Assembly: GCF_002198735.1 (NCBI RefSeq)
Contig: NZ_MWLO01000091.1
Location: 1 to 43,176, forward strand
Source of the DNA: Ideonella sp. A 288
Lineage (GTDB): Bacteria; Pseudomonadota; Gammaproteobacteria; Burkholderiales; Burkholderiaceae_C
Direction: 5' to 3'
Length of the DNA stretch: 43,176 nt
Shown: in pieces, positions 10,162 through 18,212 of the stretch
How the letters are laid out: every line of letters begins with the position of its first letter
Position numbering within the stretch: the stretch's first letter is position 1
Program-made: the position numbers and the translations under genes
The notes under the pieces: generated by a model
Database searches by the model: none
What the model was told of the DNA's origin: nothing
The model's input: the letters and a program-made list of their open reading frames with translations, nothing else

Positions 10162-10318
10162 CCGCAGAACCACCCGACGTTGCCATGGCAGGCGGCAAGG
10201 CTCGGACCGACCGGGCTCACACGGGTGCCCCTCAGCGGGGCGTTCCGGGCCAGCGGTGCCCTGCGCGCAGCGCCTCTAGCGGCCTGTGTCGATTCTCTCC
10301 ACCCCACCCAAGACGACC

Positions 10319-10858
10319 ATGACCACCGCCCTTCTCATCATCGATGTCCAGCGCGCCCTCTGCGAGGGGCCCCACGAAGCCTTCGGGGCGCAGGCCCTGG
10401 TCGAGCGCATCGATCGGCTCGCCCGCCAGGCCCGCCAGGCCGGGGCGCCGGTGGTCATCGTGCAGCACGAATCCAGCGGGCCCTTGCTGGCCTACGGGTC
10501 CGAAGGCTGGCAGCTGGCGCGGGGCCTGCACACCGAGCCCACCGACGTGCTGCTGCGCAAGACCACGCCCGACTCGTTCCACAAGACGGCGCTCGAGGCG
10601 CTGCTGCGCGAGCGGCAGGTCACCCGCCTCGTCGTCTGCGGCATGCAGTCGGACTTCTGTGTCGACACCACCACCCGCCGGGCGCTGGCCCTGGGGTTTG
10701 CGGTGGTGCTGGTGTCGGACGGCCACTCCACGCTCGACAACGAGCACCTCTCGGCGGCCCAGATCATTGCGCACCACAACACGACGCTGTCCAACATCGA
10801 GAGCTTCGGTCCGGTGGTGACGCTGGTCGCGTCCCAGGACGTGGAGTTCGCGCGCTAG
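10319..10858 (+). CDS. Isochorismatase-like cysteine hydrolase
   Basis: A 179-residue hydrolase of the isochorismatase/nicotinamidase superfamily. The catalytic triad is visible as D9 (LLIIDVQ), K81 (LLRKTTPDSF) and C114 (GMQSDFCVDTT). Members cleave amide or ether bonds in small molecules; the substrate here is unknown. The ATG at 10319 begins directly with the first strand, as in the family. No strong Shine-Dalgarno was seen. The genes either side are unrelated in function. Confidence 0.85.
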   Translation: MTTALLIIDVQRALCEGPHEAFGAQALVERIDRLARQARQAGAPVVIVQHESSGPLLAYGSEGWQLARGLHTEPTDVLLRKTTPDSFHKTALEALLRERQVTRLVVCGMQSDFCVDTTTRRALALGFAVVLVSDGHSTLDNEHLSAAQIIAHHNTTLSNIESFGPVVTLVASQDVEFAR

Positions 10859-11051
10859 CGCCGGTGGCTCGGTTCGGCCTCGGTGTTGCGGCCAGGGCCG
10901 TCTTCGCAACCCATCGCCCGATCCACGGCATGTGCATGGCTCGTCTGGTCACCACCGCCACGCGGCGAGCTGCCGTGCCCTGCGCGCGGCCTGCCGACGC
11001 GGGTGGCCTGGGCCTCGCGATCGCCGTCGCTGTCGAGGGTGGCCTCGAGCC

Positions 11052-11549
11052 GTGAACGTCACCCTGCGCCCGGCCACCGCCGCCGATGCGCCGCGCATCG
11101 CGGACCTGCTGATCGACGTGCGCGCCGCCTTCATGTCCTATGCGCCGTCGGCCCACGCCGACGACGACGTGCGCGCGTGGGTGGCGAGCCACCTGGTGCC
11201 GTCGGGCGGGGTCACCGTGGCCATGGTGGACGGTGCAACCGGCCGCACGGTGCAGGGCATCATGGCCACCGAATGGTCGGGCGGGCTCGGCTGGATCCAC
11301 CAGATGGCCGTCGATCCGGCGCGGGTGGGCCAGGGCCTCGGCACCGTGCTGCTGGCCCACGCCCTGCGCACGCTGGGCCGGCCCATCCGCCTGTACACCT
11401 TCCAGGCCAACGCCGGGGCGCGGCGGTTCTACGAGCGCCACGGCTTCGCGGCCATCGCGTTCACCGAGGGCCACGACAACGAGGAACACTGTCCCGACGT
11501 GCTGTACGAACTCGCGGGGCCGGTCGCTCCGGCAGGGCGCCCGGCCTGA
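11052..11549 (+). CDS. GNAT family N-acetyltransferase
   Basis: A 165-residue GNAT enzyme. NVTLRPATAADAPRIADLL is the usual first strand and helix. The acetyl-CoA site appears as MAVDPARVGQGLGTVLLAHA (motif A, Q/R-x-x-G-x-G/A), and NAGARRFYERHGF is motif B. The GTG start at 11052 directly precedes the family N-terminus; no ATG fits. The acceptor substrate is unknown. It lies in a stretch of independent small enzyme genes. Confidence 0.85.
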   Translation: MNVTLRPATAADAPRIADLLIDVRAAFMSYAPSAHADDDVRAWVASHLVPSGGVTVAMVDGATGRTVQGIMATEWSGGLGWIHQMAVDPARVGQGLGTVLLAHALRTLGRPIRLYTFQANAGARRFYERHGFAAIAFTEGHDNEEHCPDVLYELAGPVAPAGRPA

Positions 11550-11564
11550 CGCGCGCGCGCAGGC

Positions 11565-11593
11565 TTGGCCCGTGGCGCTTCGTTGGTTATCCT
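11565..11593 (+). promoter_or_regulatory. Candidate sigma-70 promoter
   Basis: TTGGCC (11565-11570), 17-bp spacer, TATCCT (11588-11593), 48 bp before the methyltransferase ATG. The -35 hexamer and spacing match the site at 9383. Confidence 0.45.
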
Positions 11594-11641
11594 GCGCACG
11601 GGGTGCCGCCGCTGGCGACGCACCCCCCACGAGGAGCCCCC

Positions 11642-12277
11642 ATGAGCAGCACAGACGACGACTGGGCCAGCTTCAACCGACGCCGGCAGCCCCGGCCACC
11701 GCGAGAGTTGCTGAGGCGCACCCTGGGGTGCATCGAGTACGCGGGCGCCGAGCCGGGCGTGGCCGTGGACCTGGGCTGCGGCTCGGGCGCCGACGCGCTG
11801 GAGATGCTGCAGGCCGGCTGGACGGTGCATGCCGTCGACGCCGATCCGGTCGGCCTGGCGCTGCTGGCCGAATCCGCCGGGCCCGAACTGGCCGCGCGAC
11901 TGCAGGTGCACCAGGCGCGCTTCGAGGACTTCGAGTTCCCCGCCTGCGACCTGGTGTGGGCCGGCTACAGCCTGCCGTTCTGCCCGGCCACGGCCCTGCC
12001 CGCGGTGTGGCAGTCGATCGTCGGCGCGCTGCGGCCCAACGGCCGGTTCGCGGGGGATTTCTTCGGTGACCGGCACGGCTTCTCGGGCAGCGACGACGTC
12101 CATGTGCTCACCGAGGCCGCGCTGCGATCGATGCTGGCCGGGCTGTCGATCGAGGCCTTCGACACCGAGGACGGCTGGCGCCCCAGCGGCGGCGTGATCA
12201 CGCGCTGGCACGCCTTCGGGGTGTCGGCCATCCGCAACCCCAAGCCCCCGCACCCGCTGGCCCACGACGGGGCCTGA
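11642..12277 (+). CDS. Class I SAM-dependent methyltransferase
   Basis: A 211-residue methyltransferase. Motif I is VDLGCGSGA at 42-50, followed by VHAVDADPVGL, whose acidic residues would bind the ribose of SAM. The later part has the Methyltransf_11-like LRPNGRFAGDFFGD. GAGGAG at 11631-11636 supports the start. The substrate is not evident. The alpha/beta hydrolase begins 33 bp downstream and may be co-transcribed. Confidence 0.82.
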   Translation: MSSTDDDWASFNRRRQPRPPRELLRRTLGCIEYAGAEPGVAVDLGCGSGADALEMLQAGWTVHAVDADPVGLALLAESAGPELAARLQVHQARFEDFEFPACDLVWAGYSLPFCPATALPAVWQSIVGALRPNGRFAGDFFGDRHGFSGSDDVHVLTEAALRSMLAGLSIEAFDTEDGWRPSGGVITRWHAFGVSAIRNPKPPHPLAHDGA

Positions 12278-12310
12278 CGGGGCCAGACGGGTCCACCTCC
12301 TGCCCCAGCC

Positions 12311-13261
12311 ATGACCGCGCTGCGCTGGATCGCGATCGCTCTGCTGGCGCTGTCGGCGCTGGCCGTCGGCCTCTACCTCCGCGACATGGGCCGCGCGTAC
12401 GACCGCATCGTCGGCGCGAGCCGGCTGGTGCCGTTGCCGCAAGGCCCCCTCGAGTTCGCCGAGGGTGGATCGGGCCCGCCCGTGCTGGTGGTGCACGGCA
12501 GCGGCGGTGGCTTCGACCAGGGCGCGCTGGTGGCGCAGGCCGTGCTCGGCGACGGCTTCCGCTGGGTGGCGCCATCGCGCTTCGGCTACCTGCGCTCGGC
12601 CGTGCCCGCCGGCGCCACCTTCGACGACCAGGCCCACGCCTACGCGCGCCTGCTGGACCACCTGGGCCTCCAGCAGGTGGCGGTGGTGGCGATGTCGCAC
12701 GGCGGACCGTCGGCGCTGCTGTTCGCGGCCCTGTACCCGCAGCGCGTGTCGTCGCTGACGCTGCTGTCGTGCGGCGTGGCCTCGTCGTCCGACCCGGCGC
12801 AGGCCCAGGCCAACGAGAAGGGCAATGCGCTGACCATGGTCTTCAAGCACGATGCGCTCTACTGGGCCGTCAGCACCCTGCTGCGGCGGCAGTTGATGTC
12901 GCTGATGGGCGCGGACGAGGCGGTGGTGGCCGGCCTGTCGCCCGGGCAGCGCCGCCTTGTGGACCGGATCATCGACGAGATGAACCCGGCGTCGCCGCGG
13001 TCGGCGGGGGTGGCCTTCGACAACCGGGCGGCGATGCCGAACGAGCGCATCGCGGCGATCCGCGCGCCCACGCTGATCGTGCACGCCCGGGACGACACCC
13101 TGCAGCTCTACCGCAACGCCGAGTTCGCCGCCGCCACCATCCCCGGGGCCCGGCTGCACGCCTTCGAACGCGGCGGGCACCTTCTGATCGCGCTGCAGCA
13201 GCAGGCCATCGGCGACGAGGTGCAGCGCTTCATCCTGGCCGGCCACCAGCGGTCACCGTGA
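12311..13261 (+). CDS. Membrane-anchored alpha/beta hydrolase
   Basis: A 316-residue alpha/beta hydrolase with one N-terminal membrane helix (about residues 4-22, WIAIALLALSALAVGLYL), so it is probably anchored with the catalytic domain in the periplasm. The oxyanion strand is VLVVHGSGGGFDQG. The nucleophile is S129 in AMSHGGPSA. The acid lies in IVHARDDTL and the catalytic His in ERGGHLL. It probably cleaves esters or related bonds; the substrate is unknown. It follows the methyltransferase by 33 bp. Confidence 0.85.
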   Translation: MTALRWIAIALLALSALAVGLYLRDMGRAYDRIVGASRLVPLPQGPLEFAEGGSGPPVLVVHGSGGGFDQGALVAQAVLGDGFRWVAPSRFGYLRSAVPAGATFDDQAHAYARLLDHLGLQQVAVVAMSHGGPSALLFAALYPQRVSSLTLLSCGVASSSDPAQAQANEKGNALTMVFKHDALYWAVSTLLRRQLMSLMGADEAVVAGLSPGQRRLVDRIIDEMNPASPRSAGVAFDNRAAMPNERIAAIRAPTLIVHARDDTLQLYRNAEFAAATIPGARLHAFERGGHLLIALQQQAIGDEVQRFILAGHQRSP

Positions 13262-13330
13262 GGCGGCTGCCCCGGATCCTCGCCCGGCCGACCCGTGGTG
13301 CGCGTCCCGACCGGTCCGGGTGCCGGGCAC

Positions 13331-13359
13331 TTGGCGCAGCGTCGCCCGCCTGCTAGGCT
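13331..13359 (+). promoter_or_regulatory. Promoter directly abutting the GFA start codon
   Basis: TTGGCG (13331-13336), 17-bp spacer, TAGGCT (13354-13359). The ATG of the GFA gene starts at 13366, six bases after the -10 element, which is where transcription should start. This predicts a leaderless mRNA. Confidence 0.5.
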
Positions 13360-13365
13360 GGCGCC

Positions 13366-13746
13366 ATGACGACCTACCAAGGCTCCTGCCACTGCGGTGG
13401 CGTGCGGTTCGAGATCGACACCGACGAGCCGCTGGGCCCGTACTTCCGGTGCAATTGCTCGCTCTGCGCCCGCAAAAGTGCGGTGATGGGGGCCGCGCCG
13501 CGCTCGGCCTTCAGGCTCACCGCGGGCGACGATCTCGTCGCCACCTACACCTGGAACACCCACGAGGCACAACACTGCTTCTGCAAGGTCTGCGGCATCT
13601 ACACCCACCACGTGATGCGCGGCGAAACCCAGACCCTGGGCCTGAACATGGCCTGCATCGAGGGCGTCGACGTGCACGCGCTGGGCGAGGTGCCGGTCGG
13701 CAATGGCCAGGCCTGGACGCTGGTGCAGGACGACGGCCGTCGCTGA
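13366..13746 (+). CDS. GFA family (glutathione-dependent formaldehyde-activating-like) protein
   Basis: A 126-residue zinc protein of the GFA/CENP-V fold. Zinc ligands are visible as C8/C10 (SCHCGGVRF), C29/C31/C34 (RCNCSLCARK) and C71/C73/C76 (CFCKVCGIYTHH). The founding member was described as binding glutathione and formaldehyde, but most homologues have unknown substrates. There is no Shine-Dalgarno upstream, and the promoter-like sequence ends six bases before the ATG, which suggests leaderless translation. Confidence 0.9.
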   Translation: MTTYQGSCHCGGVRFEIDTDEPLGPYFRCNCSLCARKSAVMGAAPRSAFRLTAGDDLVATYTWNTHEAQHCFCKVCGIYTHHVMRGETQTLGLNMACIEGVDVHALGEVPVGNGQAWTLVQDDGRR

Positions 13747-13764
13747 CGCAACGCGACGAACCGC

Positions 13765-13793
13765 TTCTGCTCCGGGCCGGAACGCGCTACGCT
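13765..13793 (+). promoter_or_regulatory. Candidate promoter of the VOC gene
   Basis: TTCTGC, 17-bp spacer, TACGCT. The -35 is weaker than its neighbours, but the -10 and position (30 bp before ATG 13823) fit. Confidence 0.3.
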
Positions 13794-13822
13794 CCGGCTT
13801 CGTGCACACATCGGAGGTTCAG

Positions 13823-14209
13823 ATGAAGCGAGTCACTGGCATCGGGGGCATCTTCTTCAATGCGCGCGATGCGGTCGCGCTGCGTGCGTGGTATCAAAAG
13901 CACCTCGGCATCGACGTGCAGGAATGGGGCGGCACCGCCTTCACCTGGGTCGACGCCGCGGGCCAGCCGATGAAGGGCACCACCATCTGGACCATCGGCG
14001 CGGCCGACAGCAATTACTTCGCGCCGAGCACCTCGCCCTTCATGGTGAACTACCGCGTCGACGACCTGGCCGCCTTGCTGCAGGCGCTGCGCGACGAGGG
14101 CTGCCAGGTGCTCGACAAGACCGACGACTCCGAGTACGGCAAGTTCGGCTGGGTGATGGACCCCGAGGGCAACAAGGTCGAGCTGTGGCAGCCCCCCGCG
14201 GGCCAATGA
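13823..14209 (+). CDS. VOC (glyoxalase/bleomycin-resistance fold) protein
   Basis: A 128-residue single VOC domain. It has the N-terminal strand GIGGIFFNARDAVALRAWYQKHLGI and the C-terminal WVMDPEGNKVELWQPP, whose Glu is the usual metal ligand. Members are metal-dependent lyases, dioxygenases or binding proteins; substrate unknown. CGGAGG at 13812-13817 fixes the ATG at 13823. Confidence 0.88.
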   Translation: MKRVTGIGGIFFNARDAVALRAWYQKHLGIDVQEWGGTAFTWVDAAGQPMKGTTIWTIGAADSNYFAPSTSPFMVNYRVDDLAALLQALRDEGCQVLDKTDDSEYGKFGWVMDPEGNKVELWQPPAGQ

Positions 14210-14289
14210 GCGGCCCCTGCGCGGCGCGGGTTCGGCCGCTTGCGCGCAGCGTGCCGCGGCGTCACCCCAGCGCTGACGGGTCTTCCGCC

Positions 14290-14805
14290 ATGTCCACCGG
14301 CTTGTCCGACACCGCAGCCGCGCTCGCGGCCGCGCTCATCCGCAACTTCAACGACGTGCCGCTGACCCGCATGCAGCGCGACCCCCATTACGACGCGCTG
14401 GGGGCGCGCCTGGCCCGGGGCACGGCGGCGCGCAAGCTGGGCGCGTCCATCGACACGCTGGCGCCGGGCAAGGTGGGCTGCCCCTACCACCTGCACCACG
14501 CGCAGGAAGAGATGTTCATCGTGCTCGAAGGCAGCGGCACCTTGCGCGTGGCCGGCGAGCGGTTGCCGCTGAAGGCCGGCGACGTGGTCTTCATTCCCGC
14601 GGGCCCGGAGTATCCGCACCAGATCATCAACACGTCGGACGCGCCGCTGAAGTACCTGTCCATCAGCACGATGGAGGCGCCCGAGATCTGCGAGTACCCC
14701 GATTCCGGCAAGTACCTGGCCGAAGGCAGCCTCGACCGGACGGCGCCGTTCGAGGTGATCGCGCGCCAGGCGCCGAGCCTCGACTATTGGGACGGTGAGC
14801 CCTGA
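14290..14805 (+). CDS. Cupin domain protein
   Basis: A 171-residue cytoplasmic cupin. Motif 1 is YHLHHAQEEMFIVLEGSGTL (His and Glu metal ligands), and motif 2 is AGDVVFIPAGPEYPHQIIN. Such proteins may be isomerases, dioxygenases or sugar-binding proteins; nothing in the neighbourhood tells which. The ATG at 14290 has only a weak ribosome site. Its 3' end lies 49 bp before the chosen start of the next gene. Confidence 0.82.
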   Translation: MSTGLSDTAAALAAALIRNFNDVPLTRMQRDPHYDALGARLARGTAARKLGASIDTLAPGKVGCPYHLHHAQEEMFIVLEGSGTLRVAGERLPLKAGDVVFIPAGPEYPHQIINTSDAPLKYLSISTMEAPEICEYPDSGKYLAEGSLDRTAPFEVIARQAPSLDYWDGEP

Positions 14806-14854
14806 CGCTGCGTTGCTCGCGCTGCCCTTGCCGCCGTCCCTTGCGCGCCGCACC

Positions 14855-15310
14855 ATGCCCATCCAACTCGAATCGCCCGACCAGCCCGAGGTCGTCGCGC
14901 TCATCGCCGAGCTCGACGCCTACCAGGACACGCTCTACCCGCCGGAGAGCCGCCACGCGCTCGATCTGCACTCGCTGACGCAGCCCAACGTGGTGTTTGC
15001 GGTGGTGCGTGACGCGCAGGGCCGGGCCGTGGGCTGCGGCGCCGTCGTGCTGGGCCCCGACCATGGCGAGCTCAAGCGCATGTATGTGCACCCCGCGGCG
15101 CGGGGCCAGGGTCTCGCCGCGCGGCTGTTGGGCCTGCTGGAAGCGCAGGCGCTGGCCCGAGGCTGCACGCAACTGCGGCTCGAGACCGGGCCCTACCAGC
15201 CCGAGGCGCTGGCGCTGTACGCCCGCAGCGGCTACCGGCGGCGCGGGCCCTTCGGCGGCTACCGCGACGATCCGCTGAGCGTGTTCATGGAGAAATCAAT
15301 CCCGGCCTAG
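14855..15310 (+). CDS. GNAT family N-acetyltransferase
   Basis: A 151-residue acetyltransferase with acetyl-CoA motif LKRMYVHPAARGQGLAARLL and C-terminal EALALYARSGYRRRGPFGGY. It resembles the small putative acetyltransferases (PhnO/YafP-like) of Burkholderiales. ATG 14855 (MPIQLESPDQPEVV) is chosen; the frame is open 60 bp further upstream and could overlap the cupin gene. It converges on eptA. Confidence 0.83.
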   Translation: MPIQLESPDQPEVVALIAELDAYQDTLYPPESRHALDLHSLTQPNVVFAVVRDAQGRAVGCGAVVLGPDHGELKRMYVHPAARGQGLAARLLGLLEAQALARGCTQLRLETGPYQPEALALYARSGYRRRGPFGGYRDDPLSVFMEKSIPA

Positions 15311-15389
15311 TGCGCGGCGCCGCGGCGTCGTGTGCCTGGCGCATCGAGACGCGCAGGAGGCGACACCCGCAGCGGGGCAGCCTTGCCGG

Positions 15390-17090
15390 TCAGTGGCACA
15401 AGTTGTGCGCGGGAGTCACACCGCCATCCCGGGACTCGACCGACAGGCAGCCCAGCATGCTGGCAAACAGGTTCTGGTGGCTGGCCAGTTGGCCGCTTTG
15501 CGCTCGTTGGCGCAGCCGCTCGAAGGCCTCGCGGTGGACCGGATCCGACAGCAACAGTGGCGATCCCCAGAACGGCAGCGGTACGCGGCGTTGTTCGGGC
15601 GGGGCGATCGCCCGTGGCGTGCCGTGAAAGTGCGTACCGTCGCCGATCGACTCACCATGGTCGGAGGTGAACACGACCAGCGCCTTTCGACCCTTCAAGC
15701 GATCGAACAGTTCGGCCAGCACGTGATCGCCGTAGAGCACGGAGTTGTCGTAGGCATTGACGAGTTCGGCACGCCCGCAGTGGTCGTCGGCATCCAGGCA
15801 CTCGGGCTGCCAGCGCGCGAACTCGCGCGGGTAGCGTTGGCTGTAGAGATAGTGCGAGCCCTTCTTGTGCAGGACGATCAGGTGCCGTCCATCGGGATGT
15901 CGGTCGAGCGATGAGTCGACCTCCGGCAGCAACAGGCCATCGAACACCTGGCGCTGGCTGGAGCTGGCGTCTGCGACGATCACCTCTCGCATCTTGTAGA
16001 AGTCCGGCTCCACCCTCTGGTAGAAGCCGACCTCGCTCTGCATCGCGAAGAGTTCGATCGAGAACCCCAGTTCGCGGAACACGCTGAAGACCTTGTGTTC
16101 ATCGATCCGATCGGGCTCGAACCCCGCGCCAGTCACGACGCCTTCGGGGCGCGCGAACATGCAGGCCAGGGACAGGCGCGTGGAGGTGTCGCAGGACTCC
16201 GCGCGGAACGCCACCAGGCCGGCCTCGCCTCGCAGTCGGGGCGTCGTGTCCCGGTTGTAGCCCAGCAGTCCGAGGTGGTCGTGCCGCGTGGTCTCGCCGA
16301 TGACCAGCACCACCGTCACATGGTCCAGCGGCGAACGTTCAAGGTAGGTGAAACGCTCTGCCGGGTCGCTCAGCTGGTTGGCGCGCATCGCCGCGGTGGC
16401 GCGGTTGGCGCCGGTCATGGCCATGCCCGACAGCCAGTTGGTCGGCACATACCGATGAGCGACCAGACCCGATGCACTCACGGGTGGCTTCCCGCCCGCG
16501 CTCTGTTCGGCGGTGTGGCGAACGACGGCATGGCTCGCAAGTGCCAGCGATAGGGCCGACACCGACATCGCCAGGCGGATGCTCCAGACGCGGCGTGTCG
16601 ACACGGACGTCGGCCGGACCACGCGCCTGAAGCACAGGCGCCACCAGGCGACTGCGGGCAGAACACCGAGCAGCAGCACCCAGAGCAACAGATCGCGGCC
16701 GACCATTTCGGCCGAAAGCGCCTGGTCGCTGGCCATCACGGCCTGCACGATGCCGTAGCCGATGACCACGTCATAGCGGACCATGTAGTAGCTGGCCGCC
16801 GCAGACAACAGGATCATGGCAACGCCACCGATGAGGAGCACGGCGCGGCCGAGGGCGGCCAGCAGGAGGGCCAGCAGGAGGCAGACACCCAGGACCAGCC
16901 CCGCTTCGGCGGCGACCATCAGGGCAGAGGAGCCCGGCGTGCCGCCGGCATCCCGCACCGCCCCCAGGCGCTCCCAGAACTCGGGCGCGTTCAGACACAA
17001 GGCCTGGTAGGCCGCCAGCAGCAGCGTCGCCACGAAGGGCGGCGCATCGCGACGGGCCAGCCCAGGTCGATCGAAAGGAGTCATCGGCAT
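15390..17090 (-). CDS. eptA: Lipid A phosphoethanolamine transferase (EptA/MCR family)
   Basis: A 566-residue inner-membrane enzyme that transfers phosphoethanolamine to lipid A phosphates at the outer face of the inner membrane, lowering polymyxin binding. Hydrophobic segments lie at about 18-35, 56-78, 82-100, 133-150 and 172-190, and the sulfatase-like periplasmic domain follows. Key blocks are VIGETTRHDHLGLLGY (metal Glu 266), SCDTSTRLSLACMF (nucleophile probably T305, where most members have TAVSxPCMF), HKKGSH and FTSDHGES. The start could also be the Met two codons later. It is intrinsic-looking, not on a plasmid-type context. No two-component regulator is adjacent. Confidence 0.9.
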   Translation of the reverse strand: MPMTPFDRPGLARRDAPPFVATLLLAAYQALCLNAPEFWERLGAVRDAGGTPGSSALMVAAEAGLVLGVCLLLALLLAALGRAVLLIGGVAMILLSAAASYYMVRYDVVIGYGIVQAVMASDQALSAEMVGRDLLLWVLLLGVLPAVAWWRLCFRRVVRPTSVSTRRVWSIRLAMSVSALSLALASHAVVRHTAEQSAGGKPPVSASGLVAHRYVPTNWLSGMAMTGANRATAAMRANQLSDPAERFTYLERSPLDHVTVVLVIGETTRHDHLGLLGYNRDTTPRLRGEAGLVAFRAESCDTSTRLSLACMFARPEGVVTGAGFEPDRIDEHKVFSVFRELGFSIELFAMQSEVGFYQRVEPDFYKMREVIVADASSSQRQVFDGLLLPEVDSSLDRHPDGRHLIVLHKKGSHYLYSQRYPREFARWQPECLDADDHCGRAELVNAYDNSVLYGDHVLAELFDRLKGRKALVVFTSDHGESIGDGTHFHGTPRAIAPPEQRRVPLPFWGSPLLLSDPVHREAFERLRQRAQSGQLASHQNLFASMLGCLSVESRDGGVTPAHNLCH

Positions 17091-17290
17091 TGCACGCCCA
17101 GCGTCAGTTCTTGGCGGGGCTGGATGTCAGGGGACGGAGCGAGGCTTCACTCCCGACATGGCCTGGTAGCCACCGGGTTGGGGGCGGGCCCATGGAAGCC
17201 GCGATTGCCCGTGCCGGGCGATGCAAGGACGTCCTGCCCACGGCACCCGCGCCGATCCGCCACCCGCCGCGGTCACCACGGCCCGCACGG

Positions 17291-17326
17291 CCGCGCAACC
17301 GTCCGCCCAACCGTCCGCCCACTCGC
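17291..17326. repeat. Left copy of a 24-bp direct repeat, with internal 12-bp duplication
   Basis: The 24-bp sequence found at 24433-24456 occurs here with its 12-bp unit CAACCGTCCGCC duplicated in tandem (17296-17319). Recognisable terC coding sequence on the minus strand begins exactly at its right edge. The two copies have the same orientation and lie about 7.1 kb apart. Confidence 0.6.
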
Positions 17327-17446
17327 TTGTGCAGGACGCCCAGGTCGAAGGCCAGCAGCGCGACGACGGTGCCGACGAAGGTGAGCCAGACCCAAGGCGG
17401 GCGTGCCCATGAAGTCGACTGTGAGGAAGGGAAGCAGGAAGCCCAT
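17326..17446 (-). pseudogene. terC-family N-terminal remnant, frameshifted
   Basis: On the minus strand, ATG 17446 encodes MGFLLPFLTVDFMGTPA. A shift of one frame (an extra T or G in TTGG, about 17394-17396) then gives WVWLTFVGTVVALLAFDLGV followed by LHK. Together these read as the start of a TerC/Alx-type membrane protein, including the hallmark FDLGV-LH. Homology ends at LHK, exactly where the 24-bp repeat begins, and the frame then runs into low-complexity GGRLGGRLRG. An intact TerC would be about 300 residues, so more than 85% is missing. It lies downstream of the two small membrane-protein genes on the same strand. Confidence 0.65.
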
Positions 17447-17461
17447 GTTCTGTTTTCGGAT

Positions 17462-17620
17462 TCAGAGGATCGCCGCGATGGCCGTACCCACGCCCATCAG
17501 GGCGCTGAACACACCGAGCAGCGCGACATCGCGCTTCTCATTGCCCAAGCGCCAGGCGTGGAAGGTGACCCCGACCAGACAGAGGGTCAGGATGGCGAAG
17601 AGAAGCGTGCTGGTGTCCAT
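17462..17620 (-). CDS. Small inner-membrane protein, two helices
   Basis: A 52-residue protein with two membrane segments (about 5-20, LLFAILTLCLVGVTF; about 34-52, LLGVFSALMGVGTAIAAIL) separated by a polar turn, AWRLGNEKRD. It is too short for most gene callers, but its composition is clearly coding. The Shine-Dalgarno is weak. It lies 62 bp downstream of the larger membrane protein and just upstream of the terC remnant. Function unknown. Confidence 0.55.
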   Translation of the reverse strand: MDTSTLLFAILTLCLVGVTFHAWRLGNEKRDVALLGVFSALMGVGTAIAAIL

Positions 17621-17682
17621 GGTGATTTCGTTGCCGAGGCGATCCGGAATTCGCTTTGGAGGTGACTGAGACGCTGGCGCAA

Positions 17683-18102
17683 TCAGACTGCCGCCAGCGA
17701 AGAGCCGGCGCGGGGACCGGATCCGTTGCCGCCGCGGCGGCGCCACAGCGCGATGAGCAGGTGCAGCCCGGCACCCAGCAGCACGAGCAGCACGCTGCCG
17801 ATGCCCCAGATCACCCATGTCGCTGCGGTCAGGCCACCCGCCAGTGCGGGTGCAGCCTGCAGCAGGCCATCGACGAACGGCCCCAAGCCCGCCAAGGCCT
17901 GGCTTGCCCACTGCGCGACTTCGGGCGGCACCCAGGGGGCCAGCCAACCCGGCACAGTGATGGTGCCAGCGCCTGATGCAGCCCCTGTGAGCGCGCCCGC
18001 GTTCGAGACCGTCCAGACGGTAACGGCATGCAACGCCCAGGCCGCCAGCGACCACAGCGCCAGCAGAGCAACGACAAAGAACCAGCTGAGGGCGTAGAAC
18101 AT
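17683..18102 (-). CDS. Membrane protein divergent from nhaR
   Basis: A 139-residue protein that I cannot assign to a named family. An N-terminal membrane helix (SWFFVVALLALWSLAAWALH) and a second long hydrophobic segment (about 95-125, ending in LIALWRRRGG) flank a central region rich in Ala/Gly/Pro with a possible third amphipathic helix. ATG 18102 (MFYALSWF) is preferred over the upstream 18156 Met, since it starts at the first helix. It diverges from the LysR-type gene, with 110 bp between them, so it is a plausible target of that regulator. Confidence 0.65.
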   Translation of the reverse strand: MFYALSWFFVVALLALWSLAAWALHAVTVWTVSNAGALTGAASGAGTITVPGWLAPWVPPEVAQWASQALAGLGPFVDGLLQAAPALAGGLTAATWVIWGIGSVLLVLLGAGLHLLIALWRRRGGNGSGPRAGSSLAAV

Positions 18103-18212
18103 GATCGGGCTTTCTCGGGCGTTCGGGTGAGTTGGAGTGTGGGGATGAATCCGCATCGAACAAACCAGATCGAAACGTACTTAGACTTCGGGTTTCCCGC
18201 ACCGGAGGACAC

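Noticed and set aside
9198-15310. The run of small single-domain genes as an integron cassette array
   Set aside because: Content resembles cassettes (GNAT, VOC, cupin, hydrolase), but no attC-like GTTRRRY/RYYYAAC sites were seen between genes and gaps vary widely.
17090-17665. Plus-strand frames over 17.1-17.7 kb
   Set aside because: They run antisense to the terC remnant and the small membrane gene and have no domain.
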